Notes under the pieces: model-generated | Databases searched by the model: none | Seen by the model: only the letters and a program-made list of their open reading frames with translations | Told to the model about the DNA's origin: nothing | Assembly: GCF_001876935.1 (NCBI RefSeq) | Contig: NC_033794.1 | Location: 7,365,562 to 7,429,561, forward strand | DNA length: 64,000 nt | Direction of reading: 5' to 3' | Origin: Asparagus officinalis | Lineage: Eukaryota; Streptophyta; Magnoliopsida; Asparagales; Asparagaceae | Program-made: the position numbers and the translations under genes | In this document: positions 37,569 through 52,300 of the stretch, one piece after another | Numbering within the stretch: the first letter of the stretch is position 1 | Layout: each line of letters starts with the position of its first letter

Positions 37569-38553
37569 TTATGAGAAGTGTTATTTCCAGAAACTTGATT
37601 GCACTGTCCTACCAATCAATTTATGAGATAACACGGTAGCTAGTCATGTAACAAGACTTGTCTATCATTGAATTTTCTGAGTCGTGCAATCGTATCATGT
37701 TCTGCATTCCTCATCGTTACAAAGTTTTGACGTATATAGTTGGATAGCCTTTAAAGTAACATCTGAATGACATACATCATTAGCTTAATTACATATCCAA
37801 GTTTGATATAATAGAAAGAAGTATAAATTGCGGACAAACTCACTCACATATACTTTCAAGGGATTTTTTGTCTTTAAACCAAATGCTCTACTGCAATTTC
37901 CTCATGAACCCAAATTACATGAAACTTATATATGTCTTAGCCCAAATAGCGTATGTATACTAAAAAGTATACATTTGAAACTGAAATACCAAATATGTCC
38001 CCGTCTTCCTCCTTCATCCCTCTCTTTTCTGAGCAGGGTACGTTACGAAACTCCCCTCTAGCCTAAGATTTGAGAATTATGAATACCGGTATGTAGGTTG
38101 CTAAAGTGTAATGAAAATATAAATATAAGAACATCTGCAGTTCATCATATAAAAAAATTGAAGACAAATATATGCAAAAATGACATTCATTAAGAGATCA
38201 ATCTTATTACAAGTGTACCTTGCTCATCACCAACTTATTCCAATCTTTCATTACATCCAACAACTCAAGTCCACAAACACACGCAAAATTTAAACTATGA
38301 TCCTCCTACAAATTGACTAACACACAGCCAAATCCTCGCCAATTACTACTCTCGTCTTACAATTAACATTACTACTAAAAATGATCAACAAGAGAAAATA
38401 TTCACTGCTCCAATCCACTGTCAACAAGTAGACATTCTTTTGTTGCATCATTAATACAATAGAACAGAATCACTAGATACTTTTTGAACCACTAGGCGCT
38501 ATCACAATCAACATGCTAACATCTAGATAGTTCCACAATCAACAGGGCTAACA
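37569..38553. other. 3' flank of the allene oxide cyclase gene
   Basis: Non-coding. The part next to the stop codon (roughly 38160-38553) is likely the 3' UTR of the minus-strand cyclase gene. No other gene is supported; the 77-residue frame at 37828-38061 has no recognisable domain. Confidence 0.5.
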
Positions 38554-40365
38554 TCACTTGGTGAAGTTCTTAAGCGCCGCGTGGGGCTCCGCGGCCTTTG
38601 CAGCTGGCGTGGGCTCTGCTGTTGGCGACGGAGGAATCGGAGTACCAAGAAGCTCCTTAGGGAGATCAGGGATCCCCTTGAGCTCAAAAGTATAGAAGAG
38701 CTTAAATGGGAATACGATCTGCTGCAACTTCACCTGACCATAGACGCCCTCAAAAATGCCTGATCCACCGGTGACAGCAAGGTACGTTTCCTCGTACGTC
38801 AGGTACGGTCCTTGAACCGATATGTGACCATAGTCTCCGAAATAGAAGCTGTAGATTGCTTCGTATCGGTCTCCGTTTCGTTCAGGCACGTGCTGGATTA
38901 ACACACACAGGCCTGCTGTGATTCCAAGGCGTTTCTCTAAGTTACCGTGGTAGAGCTGGACAATTGAGTAGCATTTGTTAGAAGAGGGATTTTATAAGGG
39001 TGTTGCTACAGGGACCCCAAAAAATGGTCACCCGTGGGGTGATTTACTGTTCATGAGCAGTAAATCGCCCCACCATGAGGTGACACCTCACATGTCCCCT
39101 CAGGGTCCTTTTTTTTTGGGGTCCCTGAGACATTAGTCATTTTATAATTAAAATTGTAATTTATCATGATACATCTTCAATCACTTGAGAATAAAATCAT
39201 GTGGATTTAGGAGATGTAAGTGCTAACCAAATAGTTTAGGGGCATAAATGGCTATACAGGAACAGTAGATGGAGTATATTTCGTATTTAACCCTCTTTTC
39301 CAATTTACTTTTAATCCATATTAAATTATGGTAAAAAAAAATAATATTTAGTGGTAATAGATTATCGTTTGAGTACATTGAAAATATTCACTACACAAGG
39401 TGTCTCATGTAAACAAGATATACACATAATATCATCTTTGTCAACAACAATAACAACACCAACTCTCTGATGTCAAGTACTTAATTCGTTTATAAATTAC
39501 CCTCCTCCGGACAAAGATCAATCAATGCGAAGAGCACAGACTAAGTAATAGGACAAAGTTAGATCAATCAAAAACTAGATCAATCAATGTTAATAGTGCC
39601 TAATAGACTAATATCACAAAGGAAAAAAAATGAAAATAGGCTGGCAACCCATTTGAGAAAATAGACCACAGTTATATTTTGTCAAAACGGAAAGCACTGT
39701 AATTTAAATTTACAATTGTCTAGATATCATTAAACAATTATAATTGAGCATGTGGACTCCCCACTACCAAGTTTAGCTTCAAATAAACAACACACCCAAA
39801 AAAAATAGTAATATAATACCGGCATGCCAACAATTCTTTTAAAACTCTTGGCTGCTTTTTAACTACATACAGATGATGGAACAAAATAATGCAAATTGAA
39901 GTCGTTGATCAAAGGGGTTATGTGCGAAAATTCAGAAGCTTGCCTTGTTGCTGAAGGGAACTAAATCTCCAAGAGTGTTCGTAGGCTGCTGGCTCAATCT
40001 CAAATAAGCAGGGCTCCCTCTATCTCCCTCATTAATCTCATAAACATGCAATTTCTGGACTTTGCCTGTTGATCAATTAAATAACAAATGAATCAACCAT
40101 CAATCACACTAACCAATACCCAATTAATGAAAATTAATCAAAACTTACTCGGCCTTTCAGAATCCTTCGAAGCTTTAGTGGAAAACAGAGAAGCAGTAAC
40201 AGGGTTCTTTTGAGAATTAGTTTCCAATCTGGATTTTTTTGAACAGATGGAGTTGAGTGATCTCAGACTTAGATTTTGCGAGAACTTTGAGAGGTTTTTC
40301 TCTGAGTTTGGGAGCTTGGAGGAGAGAGAAGAGGAGACTCTGAGAGCTGAAGAAGTTGTTGCCAT
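38554..40365 (-). CDS. AOC: Allene oxide cyclase, chloroplastic (jasmonate biosynthesis)
   Basis: It converts the unstable allene oxide of 13-HPOT to cis-(+)-12-oxophytodienoic acid in plastids, the stereo-determining step of jasmonate synthesis. Exons are 40149-40365, 39944-40065 and 38554-38955, giving 246 residues, a normal length. The first about 60 residues are Ser-rich and basic, a chloroplast transit peptide. Active-site positions known from the Arabidopsis AOC2 structure all line up with exact spacing: YEINE (E82, N84), RGSP (S90, P91), LVPFSNK (F110, N112) and GLC (C130). Intron 1 is GT-AG, phase 1; intron 2 (38956-39943), phase 0, appears to use a GC donor (AAG followed by GCAAGC). 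A lone oddity is FYTFELKG where the family usually has Tyr instead of Glu. The gene looks functional. A palindromic MITE sits in intron 2. Confidence 0.95.
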
Positions 40366-43300
40366 GATTATTACTTGAGAATGAATGAAGAGTTTGGGGG
40401 AAACGGAGAGCGTGGGTGGCCTTTTATTATCGAAGTTAAGACGCGAGGGGCAAATTTAAAAGGTTAGAAAGTGGTGGACTAAAATGAAAATTGTCGCCTG
40501 ATTGCACGGTAGGGTGAGCGGTCTAAACCTATAACACCGGCAGACATGGACCCAATTCGGACCGTTTGATTCGTTTCTATAACGTGCTTCAATTTGTTTC
40601 GACTCAAAAATGTTTCAGTGCAATTAATTCAAATTTTTCTTTCAATGATTTACAAGTTTTGTCCGTAAGCTAAGGGGTTGTTTGGTTCGCTTAAAAGGCC
40701 TCTGGAAACCCATTTCTGCGTCTGACATTAAGGTCACATCGGATTTTTTTTTCTCCCGTGATTCTTTTCGTGGGTTTGGTTCGTCAGGGAGAAACATGAG
40801 TGAAAACGGCACCACCTCAGACTTTTTTCTCTCCCCGACTACCTTCCCCAACCGAGAGAAATCGATGAAAACCCTGGCCACTTCTGACAATTGCTCTCTC
40901 GTTTCTCTCCTTGATTTCTTTTGTGACACTAGGGTTACCTCATTGCTCTCCTCCCGTCAGAAATATCCTGCGGCCTTCTTTGTCACTATCTTCTTGTTCG
41001 TCATCTTCGTCTTTCGCCTGAATTTCGTTCTTGATTTTCATATTTATCAAGCATCAGTTCCTCAAAATTATTTTTTTACTGGATCTTGCTAAAAAGGCAT
41101 CGGTTTTATTGAAAAATTTGGGTTTTTTCGCAGTTTTTTTGGTTGGATCTTGTTGTTCGGCGATCTAAGGTATGATTTCTACTCGAAATTTTGAAAGATT
41201 ATGATTTCTGCTCATTTTCTATAATTAGTTGAAATTATCTACAATTATCTAAAATATTGTGAGTTCTGCTCATTTTCTATAATTATCTGAAATTATGTGA
41301 AATTATTCACAAAGTTTAGTTAAAATTATCTGAAATGTTTAGTTGAAATTATCTAAAATTTTCTATAATTAGTTGAAATTTGGATCTAAGGTATTTTTGT
41401 TGAAATTTGTATGTTGAAACTTAGAAATATTTAGACGATAAATGAAAATTTTCATGAAAACTGATCGAAAATATCTGAAATTATCTGCAATGTTCATTTT
41501 AGAAAATATTGTGATGAAATTTTGCATGTTCTTTTTTTCTTGTATGTCCCAAGTGAAACTTTCGTTTAATTTAAGAACGATATTCATTTATTGTAATATA
41601 TAGGAAGTATTTATATGCCTTCGTATTGTAATATTTACCTTTCATGATGTGAATGTTGTGGAATACTAACTTTTACATTGAAATTGTAACTGGAGGAACT
41701 TTATAAGTCACAATACAAACATGACAATTGATAAAATTTTCTGTGACGCAAGCATCCTACAATGTACACGCATTGTATTTGATGGCTATTGTTGTGGGTT
41801 ATTAAGGTATTCGGTTGTCATGACACGAGTTTACTTTGGTGACTTTTTTACTTTTAGGCTATGATAATTGTCAAAATTTCTGAGATTAGCAACATGTAAT
41901 ATCTATTGATATTGCACTGGATGGCCAACAATGATGATATTGACCAAGTTCTCAGCCCTAAGCGATAATTTGCATATACTCGTGCTTGTATTATACATTT
42001 CCTTTATATGTTTATACATGGATAATTTGCATATACTTGCCTTTATTTCCTTTCATTTTCATTGTTTCCTTTTATGTGGTTTTTTGAATTATTGTGGTGT
42101 ATTGATGTATCATGCGCAACAATGTGCACACGTCAGTTTAGTGTTTGTGAGACTGTCTCGTGTTCAGTGGGTGGCTAATAATGATGTAATATATTGCATT
42201 GGATAGCTATGATGATTGTCAAAATTTTCTCGTGTTCAGCCCCTTGGTATTTTCTCGTGTTCAGGCAATTTTGTTTAGGCTATGATGATTGTCAAAATTT
42301 CTGAGATTAACAACCTGCAATATCTATTAATATTGTACTGGATGGCTAACAATGATGATATTTATCAAATTTTGAGCCCTCGGTCATTACGTACATGTTT
42401 GGTATTTCCAGGTATGATGCGATTTGCTATGTTATATACATATTTATAGCTAATCAGGTTGTTTATATGTTTTTTATAGGTTTCATAAAAAATATGGCTA
42501 ATTCAGGTACATATTTCATAAAATTATGAATAAGTAGGGTATTACAGGTCTTGATTATTTTCTTCTTGGAAAACAAGTTTCGTGTGATTTTTTTTTCATC
42601 TCAAAGAGAGATGTTTCAGGTCAAATCAGATACATGGTTCATAGCGATTGATTCATGTTATTTTAGGTTTCGCATGATTTTTTAAGTCAAATAGATATTT
42701 CTAATGAATTCGAGAAATTACGATTTGTTCATGTTACATTCGCACTTTTATTTTGTTAAGATTAGTTCTCATAACGATCACAAATAAATTTGTCTATAGT
42801 GAGGGGTAATCTTACCATGGTGATTATATATAATTTTTACTACACTTCAAAACCAACCAAACACAAGAAAAGTGGGAAATGACAAACCAACAAAAGTTTT
42901 TCTTTTTTTTCGTGCGAACCAAATACAAGAAAAGTCAATACATTGGTTTCCCATCATATTTTATGTGTGAATCAAATTAAAACAATCTATTTCTTAGAAA
43001 AATTAAAAAAACTCAAAACTTGTGTCTTTTGACATGGAATTGCATGTTCCTATATATAGGAAACGAACCAAACAGCCTCTAAAGTAACTCTTTTTTTTAA
43101 AAAAACTGAGTGAGTACAAATTTAAGCTAAGTAGACCGTAACGAATCGGACCAAACTACTTTTGTTCAAATTGATTCTTTTTAATATTAAGTTCAATTTG
43201 ATTTGCTCGAAGTTGATCGAGACTGACGATGGACCAGAAGAGGACCACAGCCCACAAGGCGTGACAAATTGACCGTTCTAACCTTAAGCACGTTGGGAAA

Positions 43301-46300
43301 AAGAATGAGTCGCATAGAGATTTGTGTGCGTTCCCACGTGGACCACGCATGGTCATTGATCTGGAGAGGTGGAATGTGGGTCCCAGGCTGATGTCGTGTC
43401 TTCTCGTGGTCAGTAATAGAAACCTAGTTAACTTTTATAACTTTGACTGATAGACTGAAAATGCTTTCCACAATGTGAGTTCTCGAGCCACGCATGCACC
43501 TGCCCCCAGTAATTCACCCATATTAAAGATGGGCCCACAGTTAGGTTAGAGTTAAACTCGGACGTTGCCTCACACGTTTTGCGTTTAAAGTCCTTGTTTC
43601 CTCAAAAAATTTCAAAAAGTAAAAAATAAAAAAAATAACAATAATAATAATAATAAATTGTGATTATTTGGACGGTGACTCTTGTTTATTCGCTACCGTG
43701 GAAATTCTTAATTCACAAAATTTCGAGTAACCTATGAAGCGGGGCGAGTATAAAACAATTAGGGATTTAGGGTACTAATTTAAAAATATGAAAGATGTAG
43801 AATACCAATATGTATAAAAAGATGAACTAATTTAGTAACGCACGCAATCGATAGTTGTTGTTGCTGCTGTTATTATTATTATATTAAATTTTAGTAGGAA
43901 ACGTGAGTAAACTTCAAGAATTCTAGAAGACTAGAACACTTAGGAGTCTTTGTGCAATTACAAGGAAGATCACACAACAATACGAGACAAACACAGAATA
44001 GAAAGCATTGAGGTCAATTTGTTGGACTAATTAACCTCATAAAACATATTAGGGTTCTAGGTTAATGGAAAGAGCTATTCCAACCGCCCGAGTCGTCTAT
44101 TTGACTAGAATCCAATCTAATATTTTGCACCCCTCGTGCGTTATAAAAAAGAGGGATGCTACAGGCACATCTCCGGCCACACCATCAGCCACACCCCCTC
44201 ACCTGCTACAGTGCAGGGGGCCTCACTTGAATTTTTTTAAAAATTTTCAAGTGGGGCCCCCTACACTGTAGCAGGTGAGGGGTGTGGCTGGTGGTGTGGC
44301 CGGAGGTGTGTCTGTAGCATTTTTTTTATAAAAAAACAAAAAAAGAAAAGAATATCTCTAATTAAAGTTAAAAAAAAGTCCATGGCAGATGAAGAACCGT
44401 AGGTTAGTAATCTAATAGAGTGTGGAGATATCAACTCGCTTTTGGCGTTGTGATGGCGATCTAATGCTTGATTAACAAAGGGTCACGGTATTTTATTTAG
44501 CATGTTTGCTTTGTTGTGAATATATATTTTGAAAGCGGAAGGGGCAGCAAAAAAACAAAAAAAAATTGATGCTGTTGTGAATTTTTGAGTCGGTGGTCAG
44601 CATGACAGCCAAGATCCAACCTTTGAAGTCCTTTTTACCTTCCGACAAAAATATTCTCTTTTTTTGAAGAAAAGCTGGAGCATTAACTTATGATTCTTTG
44701 ACATGAGATGTCGTAAATATATATGTGGATTTTTTTTTGCACAACAGTTTTATTTATTTATTTTATTTAATGCTGCATCCGAAACATGAGCATAAATACA
44801 GTCGCACAATTTAACAAAGACAAGGACGTAATTCATATACTGAAGCATGAATTTTCATTGTTCTTGAAATTTTTTTTTTTTTTTGAAGGGGAAAGTGAGG
44901 GGGAGAGGGGGAAGTTGCTAAAATGTCAGAATTTTGACAGCTTTCTCCTAAAATCGCCTCTTTGCCCTTTAGAAAAAACCGAACCAAACAGCCCCCCAGC
45001 TATATTGTTCACGAGAATAGTACGTGAGGAGTATTTGTCAGATTGGTATAAAAATTAAACTTATATGATGATGTACAATAAGTTCTCAAGTCCAGTTGAA
45101 GGGAGTAGATTTTGGGACGTGGACGGAGAAGAGATGGTGTTGCCTTCTAAAATAGTAGTGAAGAGGGAAATGGGGCGGGCAAAAACAGCTAGAACAAGGG
45201 ACCACTCAGAAGAAGGGTCAAGGACCGGCCAGTGGCCACCACCAAGGCATCAATGCAAGGAATGCCAATCAATCTCAAGTGCGGCCATTGTGGAACATTA
45301 GGCCACACAATAAGAAAATGCCCTACAGCTCCACCACCATCTGAAAAGGCAAAGAAATAGACAAGCAGAGACAAACAAGTGGTTCATTTGTATTTGGTTC
45401 TAGTGTATTTGCGATATCTGATATCTATGTTCTCATGCATTTAACTTTATGTACAATTCAGATTCAGGGAGGATCGTAAGCATCTGATGTTGGCCCAATT
45501 CATCAAATAAGAAGAAGAAAAAAAGGAAGACCCGAGAGAAGCAAAAATATAATTAGGTCACTTGAAAGCTTGTCAAGAACCAATACCCTCAGTAGAGACT
45601 CAATACTAAGAGAGAGGAGAGCTAATGTTGTTAGAGGAAGGGGAGGAGGCAGAGACAGAGGACTCGGAGATGTAGCAGAATCACAAGCTAGAGGAGGCAT
45701 GTTGGATTATTTTAACGATCTAGACATGAAAATTTGAACTAGAAATTCAGATTAAAGTTACCGTTCACCGTCGAAAACAATGGAAGTCTTCTCATCTCTC
45801 CTCTCGTAGCCAACGATGGAAATTTGGTCTCTTTTCTGCGTACGGTTGAGAGGAGGGACTCCCACGTTTAAATAGATATTTGTGATTAACCCTACCCATC
45901 ATGGTTTAATCACAACCGTGAGATTACACTCCGATCGGTCCTATCATTTAGATATTCAAGATAACCACCAAACTTGATAAATATGAAACTGTCTAACCAG
46001 ACCATGTGGTTAACATCCTGATCCTAACTTGAATCGATGGCAACTTAAATCAAATCCAAAATCGAGTAGGTTGGGCCACATGTGTTCGTTGGATTAATCG
46101 AACCCAACAATCTCCCACTTAGCACAACATACCTCATTTTAATTTTAAAAAACATTTAAAATTTTAAAAACTTTTAAAGTCGGGTGCGCACCCATTTATT
46201 TTAGAAAACAATTTGTTGCCGTGATTCTAATTAGGATAGTTTCTGAAACCTTTTCCTTAAAACAAAAGTACCACTAATGGTTAATTGTGAAAACATTATA

Positions 46301-49300
46301 TGCTCTAATATGGCACAAGGTCACTCCACGGTCCAACCACTAGTACCGCTAATGTTCTAAATATATTTTCTTTATGGTGGTTTTAGTGGAATGTAATAGA
46401 GTCGTACATCCCTTATGGTCAAATCCGATGTACTCCCTTAAGTGTCCTCTGCAACATACACAAACGTGTATGTCATTCTGAAACTTTTATCGGCATCCTC
46501 CGTGTGAAAACCATCACATTTAGTCTAAAACAAAAGCCTCAAATATGATGCCCAATCACATTCAGCTTCTGCACAAATTTAAGAGTATCTTTACTTTAAC
46601 CTTTATGACTTCATGGACCACTATCTTTAATTCGAGTTTCTTTAGGATTAACTTGAAACTCTTTACTTTAAACTTTAGTTTTTTCTTTACTTTAAAAATA
46701 TATATATTAAGCAACAATGACCAATTACATAATGCTTGAAAATATCAAATTGCTAACAAAATCAACATAATAGTTTCTTTATGAGCTCAAAGCAATCCAG
46801 AATATAGTACTTGAAAATAAAACAAAACTACTACTACAACTAAATCTCACTGATCATATAGAATCTAAAGACTCTAAAACACCCATACTGGATACATGTT
46901 CCTTGAAGAGCCCTGGAGAAATTCCCTTGGTCAAAGGATCAGCAATCATCAACTGAGTCGGCAGATGAGGAGCCTCAATCAATCCTTGTTCGACCTTATC
47001 AAGGACTAACAAGTATTTCACAACGATGTGTTTATTCCTGTTGGAAAAGTTCTTGTTCTTTACAAACTGTACGACTGCCTGATTGTCACAATACAACTTT
47101 ACTGGTCTCTGAATGGAATCCACCACCTTTAATTCACTGATAAAATTCTTAAGCCAAGAGGCATGCAATGTTGCTTCAAAAACAGCAACATATTTTGCCT
47201 CCATAGTGGATATCGTCACTAAGGACTGCTTGATACTTTTTCATAAAACTACTCCTCCAGCAAGCAGAAATATATAACCTAATGTTGATTTCCTGCTATC
47301 AGCACATCCTGCGAAATCTGAATCTGAATAACCGATGACTTCTAGATTTTCAGACCTTCTGTAGACCAACATGAAATCCTTGGTCCTCTGCAAATACCGC
47401 AAAACCTTCTTTACAACTTTCTAATGAGCTACACCAGGATTTTGTTAAAACCTGCCTAATATTCCCATGATATAACTGATGTCTGGTCTGATGCATGACA
47501 CTGCATACATTAGACTACCAACTGCAGAGACATACTCCTCAGAGTTCACGAGCCTACGCTCAACGTTATTTTACGGGTATTGAGATTTGTTGAACATATC
47601 TCCTTTGACAACTGGAGCTTCACCTGGTGCACAAAACTTCATGCCATATCATTGAAGGACTTTCTCAATATAAGCACTTTGAGATAAGCCCAACAAGCCT
47701 TTAGTCTGATCTATATGGATCTTGATGCCCAAAACATAATGAGCATCTTCGAGGTCTTTCATATTGAAATGCCTCGAAAGAAAATCCTTAGTTTCATGTA
47801 GGAGATGAATATCGCTGCTGACAAGAAATATATCATCTACATACAATACTAGAATGAGGAATCGGCTCCCACTAATTTTGAGGTATATGCAGTGATCAAC
47901 AAGATTCTCTCGGAAGCCATTTGATGTTATCACTTGATAAAATTTTAAGTACCACTGTCTGGAAGCCTGTTTGAGACCATATATTGCCTTCTTCAATCTG
48001 CAGACCAGATCTCCCTTAACTTCAAATCCTTCAGGCTGCACCATAAAGATTTCCTTATTCAGATATCCATTCAAGAATGCTGTCTTGACATCCATCTGAT
48101 GGAGCTCAAGATCAAAATAGACGACGAGAGCAAGAACTATCCTAAGAGAATCTTTCTTAGATACCGAAGAAAAAGTATCAACGTAATCAATCCCTTCTCT
48201 CTACTTGAAACCCTTGGCCACTAGCCTGGCCTTGAATCTCTTAATGTTTCCTTCAGAATCCCTTTTGGTCTAGACTCATTTGCATTCCATCGCTCTAGCT
48301 TTGTTCGGCAAAGGTACCAACTCCCAAACATAATTCTTTTTCATTGACTAAAGCTCTTCTCCATAGCCTTCAGCCAATCAGCTACATGAATGTTGTCTCT
48401 AGCTTCTGAGCATGATAAGAGATCATCAGATTCTGGATCAATGCATCCACTTTCCTAAAGATAGACCTCATAGTCGTCAGGTATGGCAGATCTTCTGACT
48501 CTAGAGGACCTTCTAACAGGTTATGTCTCTTCCGTAGGAACAAAAGTTTGTTGAACCGGAGAAGGAGGTGGAATGCTATCTGGAAGAGTTGGGAATCTAG
48601 AGATGACATCTAATAGCAAAGCGACTGCTCATCTTCTAAAACTTCCTCAAAACTTAGACCACAAGGTTCTGAAGAAGCATTATGGTCTTCCAGAAACTCG
48701 GCATGCTGTGTCTCGAAGAACTGGATAGACCGAGAAGAACAATAGAACTTGTAGCTCTTAGATCTTGCAGGATAGCCGATAAAGCGACATGACACTGTTC
48801 GGGCTTCTAATTTCTTAATGTCTGGATTATAAGGACGTGCCTCCGCTGGACATCCTCAAACACGCAGATGACCAAGACTAGGATCCCTACCAGTCCAAAG
48901 CTTGAACAGGGTCTCAGCTACTGCCTTACAAGGGAGACGATTGATGATATATGCAGCTATCTTCAATGCCCCACCCCCAAAACTTTCAGGCAAATCTGAA
49001 TGACTCATCATGCTACGAACAGCATCTTGATAAGTACGATTTCTTCTTTCAGCTACTCTATTTTGTTACAGAGAATCTAGGAGAGTGTACTGAGAAATAA
49101 TGCCTTATGACCTCAAGTACTCAATGAAGGGACCATGATTTGTGCTGTCCTGATCGCTTTTACCATAGAATTCATCATCTCGATCAGAACGCACAGATTT
49201 AATCTTTCTTTCTAACTGTTTTCAACTTCAGCTTGAAAGATCTTGAAAACATCCAGTGCCTCATATTTGTGGTGAAGAAGAAAAATACAAGCATAGCGCG

Positions 49301-52300
49301 AAAAATCATCTATAAAGGAGATGAAGTATCGCTGACCACCAATGAGATGAAGTATCGCTGACCACCATGAAAGGGAGTGGAAAAGGTCAACAAATATCTG
49401 TATGAATAAGGTTAAGGAGACCTTCACTCCTAGTGGCTTTAAATTTTCTCAATTTAGTCATCTTTCCCTTGATACAATCAACACAAGTACCAAAATTAGA
49501 GAAATCTATTTGTTCAAGAACACCAGACTTTACTAAGGATTTCAATCGCTTTCTTGAAGCATGTCCCAATCTCTGGTGCCAATGTATGGAAGAATTGTTA
49601 TTAAGCCTAGGACACTTTGTACCGGAAGAAGATGAATTCACAGTCATACATAGAGAAGAAGGAAAAGATGCATCCAGATTTAATCTATAAAGACTGTCAA
49701 TTAAGAAACCATGTTCGATAATATCCAAACCTTTTCTGATAAAACATAATTGTTCTAAAAAACAAAGCTATAACCAGATCCAGAAAGTCTAGAAACTGAA
49801 ATAAGATTCCTTCTTATAGAAGGTACATGGAAAGTGTCTGATAAAACTAAGGAAACTGCAGAATCCAAGCGCAGACTGAAAGTCCCAACGAGCTTCACCT
49901 CCAAAGGCTGTGAGTTTCTCAAAAAAAGCTGCTGATTTTCCCTTGCCTTCCGACTGTGGATTATTCCCTGTAATGAAGTTGAAATATACACAGAGACACC
50001 AAAATTAATCCACCAAGAATTTGAGGAAACATCAACTAAATATGTTTCACAACAAACATGAACTAAATCCCTACCTCCCTTCTTCTTCAGCCACTGCTTA
50101 TAGTTCAGACAGTCTCTCTTCATATGACCAGGTTTCTTGTAGAAGAAACATTCAACATTTTCTCTTGCTAAAGAAGTGCTAGAAACAGTGGAAAATTTGT
50201 CAAAAGACTTCTTCCCCTTATTGTGCCCTTGATTCTTGAAGGATTTTTTTCCTACCTTATTTGGTCCAAGCTTGCCACGTGCCAGATTTGTCATCTCAGC
50301 TTTTCCTATTTTTGGCCGTTCTTTCTTAGCAACACATAGAGCAATAAGCTCATTCAAGTCCTATTTCCTATCTTGAGAACTGTAGTTCACCTTAAAAATA
50401 TCAAATTTGCTTGGTAGAGAAGCAACTACAAAATGAACCATCAGATCATCCTCTAATTGAAGTGCCAACTCCTTGACGAATGATCAACTGAGAGACCTTC
50501 AAAATGTGCTGACGAACATCACCACTTCTATCATATTTCAAATTAATGAGTTTGACCAGATAACTTTGCTGTCTCGCTCTAACGGATCCTTCAAACTGCT
50601 TCTTGATGGTCTCAATCAACTCTTTAGCAGTTTCGCAAGCCGGAATCCTTCCACGAAGAGTCTGGTCCACCGATGCTCTAATGATCAGCATGACAAGCTT
50701 GTTGGATTTGACCCACTGAGCATGAGATTTCTTTTCAGATAGACTTGATGACTCATCAGGCTCTTCTGGCTTATCTTCAGTGAGAACATAGTTGAGATTT
50801 CTTTTCAGATAGACTTGATGACTCATCAGGCTCTTCTGGCTTATCTTCAGTGAGAACATAGTCGTAGTCAAGACACCCAACTTATCTTCAGTGAGAACAT
50901 AGTCGTAGTCAAGACACCCAAGTACTATTTTAACTTGCATCTTCCAGTTGTCATAGTTGGAACCGGTGAGGAGCTCATTCCCAATCAAATGCTTCTAGAT
51001 AAACTGTCTATCCATCTACATTAAACCATGGATGTATAAATTAAATGAGCCCTTTAATTTTATTAACTTTAACATTTCCACATCCAATTTAGGGTTAGAA
51101 TGGATGGATCAGAGTGTTTTACGTATGCAACCTTCCACTCTACTGGACAGACGGGTGCATCATCTCATCACACCTTTGGGCAAGTGAATTGACATGCTAT
51201 TCTCCCCCCCCCCCCCAATGTGATATATAATCACCTACAAGACTAGCCTACACAGCGTTAGTTTGATTTGAATACTTCCTAACCTTTGGGCAATAGGGTT
51301 ATTCTCTTCTGACTGACATGTTTCAACTATCTTGCACCACTTATTCTGTAGGGGTCCTAGACATCTTTAGGCAAGACTAGTAGTCCACCAACAGGTAAGT
51401 GCAACCTTCCAGTCCAATTGAGACTAAACTCAACCTTAGAAAATTAGGGTATTATAGGTTTATCACCTTTGGGCAAGACACTAACCTACTCTATCATAAT
51501 TTCTAAGTGACTATTTTACTGATCTTCCTTAACCCCATAGGTTGATCTAATACTATAATCCATTTTATCAAGAACCTAAATATTTATCCCACCTGAATTA
51601 AGGATACAATCAGGGTAAATCAATTATCTTTATGTGCATACAATAATTTTTTATGAATTGTCCAAATTCCTATATTAAAACTTTATGAAATAAAAATAAA
51701 ACTATATACTTGAAAAATATACAAAACGATCTTTCCAACGACTATTTGTGGGCTCAAATCGGACTTGAAACGGATCTATAGCGACCAAAACAAAATGAAT
51801 GGTCAAAAGTGTAATGGTTCGGGTCTGAAAATTAATGGGTCTGACCTATTTCATAATGGGTTGGGTCAGAATTTTATGGATCCAATTTATTACTGTAGCG
51901 GGTCGGGTCCATTACATACTGGATCGGGTCTAGGTTAATGGGTTATAGAGTTATATAACTCAAATAATAAATAGTAGTTAATTATACTAATTAATCTAAA
52001 TATTTACTAATTAAATTAATTAACTAATTAACTAAAACCCTAACCCAAAACCCACTTAGAAGGCAGGACTGCCCCCGCATCAACCAAAACCACTACAACC
52101 CAGCCCTCCGTCGCCGGTCGCATCCCCGCCGCTCCGCATATTCTTCCGCGAGGAGCGAACCATGGCCATGGCTGCAGAACTTTCGCCAGCATGGCCCATG
52201 GCCGCAGACTTTTCAGCAGCCATGGCCCATGGCCGAGGGCAGCAGTTTGCCATGCATACAAAAAAATAATAAAATATTTTACATCAGTTTGCCATGGTTG